Positions 60,566 to 64,000 of a stretch of 64,000 nt of DNA are shown in pieces. How positions within the stretch are numbered: the first letter of the stretch is position 1; the number at the start of each line of letters is the position of its first letter. Location: assembly GCA_009602725.1 (NCBI GenBank), contig WELB01000043.1, positions 540,812 to 604,811 of the forward strand. Direction: 5' to 3'. The notes under the pieces are model-generated. The model was given only the letters and a program-made list of their open reading frames with translations, was not told where the DNA came from and made no database searches. This DNA comes from Spirogloea muscicola (lineage: Eukaryota > Streptophyta > Zygnematophyceae > Spirogloeales > Spirogloeaceae). The translations under genes and the position numbers were made by a program.

Positions 60566-63500
60566 AGGTGTTCACGTCCTCGGGGATAAAGCAACATAAA
60601 TTGGTGCAACAGGAACCAAGCTAAATGGGAATAGACCCCTTAGCGAGGGAGGCATCAAGAGCGGACGGGCAACTAGTAAGGCCGCAGGCTTCCACGTATT
60701 GTGCTAAGGTCCATAGCCGAGCCACCCAACGAGATACTCACGGGACTTACGCTCACGGCATCTGTCCCGGTATGACAAGATGTCCTCCACCTCATACTCC
60801 AACTGATCCTCAACCAAGAGGGGAGTTGGGGCGGTTGGACACGGCCATCCGAAGACAAGGGCCGAAGCTGGGACACGGGGAAGACTGGATGAGTCTGCCA
60901 CTGTACCGGTGTACCCAGCTGATATGCTACCTTACCAACAAGGCGCAACGCAGAAAATGGTCCAACTCATCTGGGTGGGTAACAGCTTGCGTGTACCCAC
61001 TGCCCGCAAGGGAAGGTGCTTTGTACTCAGTAGCACGTGAGCACCCACATGAAAGACACATCACTTTGACGTTGATCAGCATATGCCTCTTGCTGCTGCT
61101 AGGCAATGGCCAAGATAAATGCCGACCATAGTTGAGGAAGAAGGGTGTTGCTTGAGGGATTCGTGCCAGGCATTGTAATGGCAGACTCTGCCGGAGCGAG
61201 GTACCTCATCCCAGTCACTCTGACTAGGATTCACAAATGCCGTAGCATGTTCTCCGACACCCGAGTCATCCTCTCAATTTGACCGTCACTTTGGGGGTGG
61301 ACAGCTGTGACATGGATTGCTTGGTACAACAAGTCTGCATACTCCTTAACATAAGTCTCCCGTAAGGCGGGATTCATTGTCAGAGAAAAACCGCTCGGGA
61401 ACTCCATGCAATTTCCATACTCGGTCTACAAAACACATGCGAATTCCTTTGCAGATACACAGGTGGCCGTAGGAGCAAAATGCACCACTTTACTCAGACG
61501 GTCCACAAAGACGACGTCTGCATCGAAGCCTACACCCATCTTGTGCAAATTCGTGATATAGTCAACGCTCACATCTGCCCAGTACTGCTGAGGAATCGCC
61601 AAAGGCTCGAGTAACCGGCAAGCTTCACAGAGCTGAGCTTCACAGAGCTGGCCTTACTACGCTGGCACGTAGCACAACTCGGCACAAGGAGTGCACTTGG
61701 GCCGAACAACCCGGCCACCAGAACAGACGGCTTGATGCCTTCTTGGTCTTCCAACACCCAGATGAGCACTGTAGGCCGTCGCATGCAACATATGCGTGAT
61801 GCTAGTGCGCAAGGCATTGCAGTTTGGAGCTATAATGGCGTTACCTTGCCTATACAAGCAAATGTCATATTTGACCATGCGTACATGGGATGGAATCAGC
61901 AAAGCAGGGGTCTGTGCCATACCAGTTACGTATACGCACGTACAGCTCAGAGAGGTAGGAGGCGGGCTGCCAAGGGACGCCACGAGTAGGACGCACGTCT
62001 GCGTGCAATCCTGAAGTGCACAAGGCAGCCACCTGAGCAGCCCCTGCGATGTGGCGGCTCACCGGATCCGCGACATTGATTAATCCAGAGCGGTGCAAAC
62101 CCTCTGGAAACGGAATGATGCCATGCTCTTTGCCCACCGAGCTTGACGCCGGCTCAAATGCTGTTGTTAGTCAAAATAGGTCAATGGGCAATGATCCGTG
62201 ACGACCCTAGATTTAAATCTTAAAAATAGTAGCGCCATTCATGTAAGGCGTGCACAACAACAAAAGCTCTTGCTCTCCCGTAGTGTAGTTGCGCTCTGCC
62301 GGATGAAGCAGGCAACTCTCAGACGCTACAGGATGACCCTCGTCCAATAGAACGGCACCAATGCCGGTCAACGAGGCGTCACACATTAGCTCATACAGTA
62401 AGCCTTCTCGAGGTAAGGCCAAGACGGGCGGAGACGTGATAGCCCCTTGACTAGCCTCAAATGCCACCTGACATTCAGATGTCCACTCCCAGGGAGCATC
62501 TTACGAGTGAGCGTCGTAAGAGGCAATGCCATATTCCCGTACTCCTGCAGGAAGTTGCGGCACTAATTCGCGAATCCCCAAGGGAGCGCAACTGGCACAT
62601 TCCGTGGCACAGGCCAGTCCATTACTACGGCGATTCCAGGAGTGAAGGTTGGCGTGGAGTGAGGTTAGCGGTGGACTGCTGAGCAGCTCCACGAGTAGAC
62701 TGCACGTCTGCGGTCTGAATCCTTGAAGCGTGCAAGACAGCCGCCACAGCAGCCCCTGCAATGTTGCGGCTTACCGCGTCCGCAACATTCATTCTTCCAG
62801 GGCGGTACACCCACTGGTACCGGAATTGTGCTATGCACTCAGCCCACCGTGCTTGACGCCTCAATTGCAGTTGTGTGTGAAAGTAGGTCAACGGACAGTG
62901 GTCCGTTACAACCGTAAAGTCAATACCCTCGAGATAGCATCGCCACATACATAGGGCGTGGTGGATTCACCAGGACCCCTTTGATAACCTCGAATGCCTT
63001 CTGGCATTCGGACGTCCACACCCAGCTGACCTCCTTACGAGTGAGCTTCGTAAGAGGAGATGCTATACTTCCGTATCCTTGTAGGAACTTGCGAAAGTAA
63101 TCTGCGAATTCCAAGAAGGAACGCACCTGCGGCACATTCCGTGGCACTGGCCAGTCCTTTACTACTGCAATATTTTGGGGTCGACGCGTACCCCGTCTTT
63201 GCCCATAACATGCCCTAAGTATGTCGGCTCCGGCTGCTTGAATACACATCTAAATCTCTTGGCATACAATTGATTTGCACGCAGCAATTGCAGCACTTGC
63301 CGCAGGTGACATACGTGATCTTCAGGCGTTTTACCAAACAACAGTATGTCATCTAAATAGACAAGCACAATGTCACACAGTAGGGGGCCAAAGACTTCCG
63401 TCATTACAGCCTGAACGTGGCAGGTGCATTGGTTAAACCAATGCTTAGCGCCTTAAAATGGAAGTGACCGAGCGGCGTATGAAACGCCGACTTCGGGCCG

Positions 63501-64000
63501 TCCTCAGGGGTGATACGAATTTTACAATAACGCGCTTTGCAAATCGAGGGAGCTGAACACATTAGCTCCCGCTAGGTGATCGAACAGTTCGTCAGTTCGA
63601 GGCAAAGGATACCGGTTCTTGACAGTGAGCTTGTTCAGGGCTCGATAATCTATGGACATTTGCGGACTACCATCATTTTTTTCACGAAGAGATTTGGTGC
63701 ACTGTACGGCGACTGGGAAGGCTCAATATGCACTTTCTGTAGCAGTTCCTTCGCTTGGGACTGCATCTCCCGAAATTCGAGCGGACTCAATCGATACATC
63801 GGACGGTACGGCCGCGGAGCACCGGGCTCCAATGGAATTGCATGAGCCACGCCTCGGTCAGGAGGCAAACTGTCTGGAAGAGCATCGGGGAACTCATCCG
63901 CACACTCCACCAACAAACTGTCAAGAGCCGCACCATGTGAGGCCACACTACTCACACTACCGAGTCAGGGGGGAACTCATCTTTTATCACCACTAGCAGA
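60566..64000 (-). mobile_element. Ty3/gypsy chromovirus (element F), runs off the window
   Basis: Minus-strand chromodomain (REYLVGWLGYGP near 60705), integrase, RNase H (CDASLTGIGAVLLDEGHPVA) and RT ([48 protein letters not shown]) remnants occur in the order expected for the 3' part of an element. An RNase H-type region appears at both 62213-62467 and 62625-62948, so part of it may be duplicated or two copies may be present. It is broken in many places and its 5' half lies beyond the right edge. Confidence 0.65.

Overview
The window looks like nuclear DNA of a green alga (Chlorophyta), possibly trebouxiophyte-like. The reasons are intron-rich genes with short GT-AG introns, high GC in gene starts, a plant-type fusion of an FAD oxidase to a cyclopropane-fatty-acid synthase, a plant TKI1/Cramped-family SANT protein, a ubiquitin-eL40 fusion gene, chromodomain Ty3/gypsy elements, and short CCCTAAA (Arabidopsis-type) telomere-like tracts. 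Species placement is inference; nothing here names the organism.

Host genes occupy about 0.2-20.3 kb. In order they are: the 3' part of an oxidase-CFA synthase gene (+, 174-3898); a CCCH zinc-finger gene on the other strand (4772-6514, middle exons unresolved); a belt of truncated LINE 3' ends in both orientations (6.76-10.72 kb); a 12-exon TKI1/Cramped-like gene (+, 11301-16250) whose exon phases all agree; a complete four-exon ubiquitin-eL40 gene (-, 16882-18006); the first two exons of an eIF2-beta-like gene (-, 18229-18515); and a flavin-containing monooxygenase lacking its N-terminal third (+, about 18519-20328). The eIF2-beta and FMO genes both stop short beside a single N (18164) and a GGC triplet run, so that interval may be a rearrangement or an assembly fault.

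From about 22 kb to the right edge the window is a nest of retroelements. A LINE with a reverse transcriptase (22232-23371) is cut by a plus-strand Ty3/gypsy chromovirus relic that can be followed, with many interruptions, to about 42556. Inside that relic lie a solo LTR (23704-24266, target duplication GCCGC), a full-length minus-strand chromovirus (24936-32138, target duplication AATAT), a reversed LINE 3' fragment, inverted LTR pieces enclosing another LINE and a 264-bp foldback MITE, and a further LTR-gag element. At 42561-42595 five CCCTAAA-like units separate the plus-strand relic from a minus-strand one. The latter is split by a second chromovirus of the same family as the first (43196-49580, target duplication GACTC). 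Fragments and two related elements that appear to share an LTR fill 52-64 kb, the last running off the edge.

The observation I rate highest is that many scattered LINE 3' tails keep a stem-loop whose arms change together (A-U, G.U and G-C at one pair), which suggests a selected RNA structure. Tails of this kind also lie in the first intron of the ubiquitin-eL40 gene and inside other elements.
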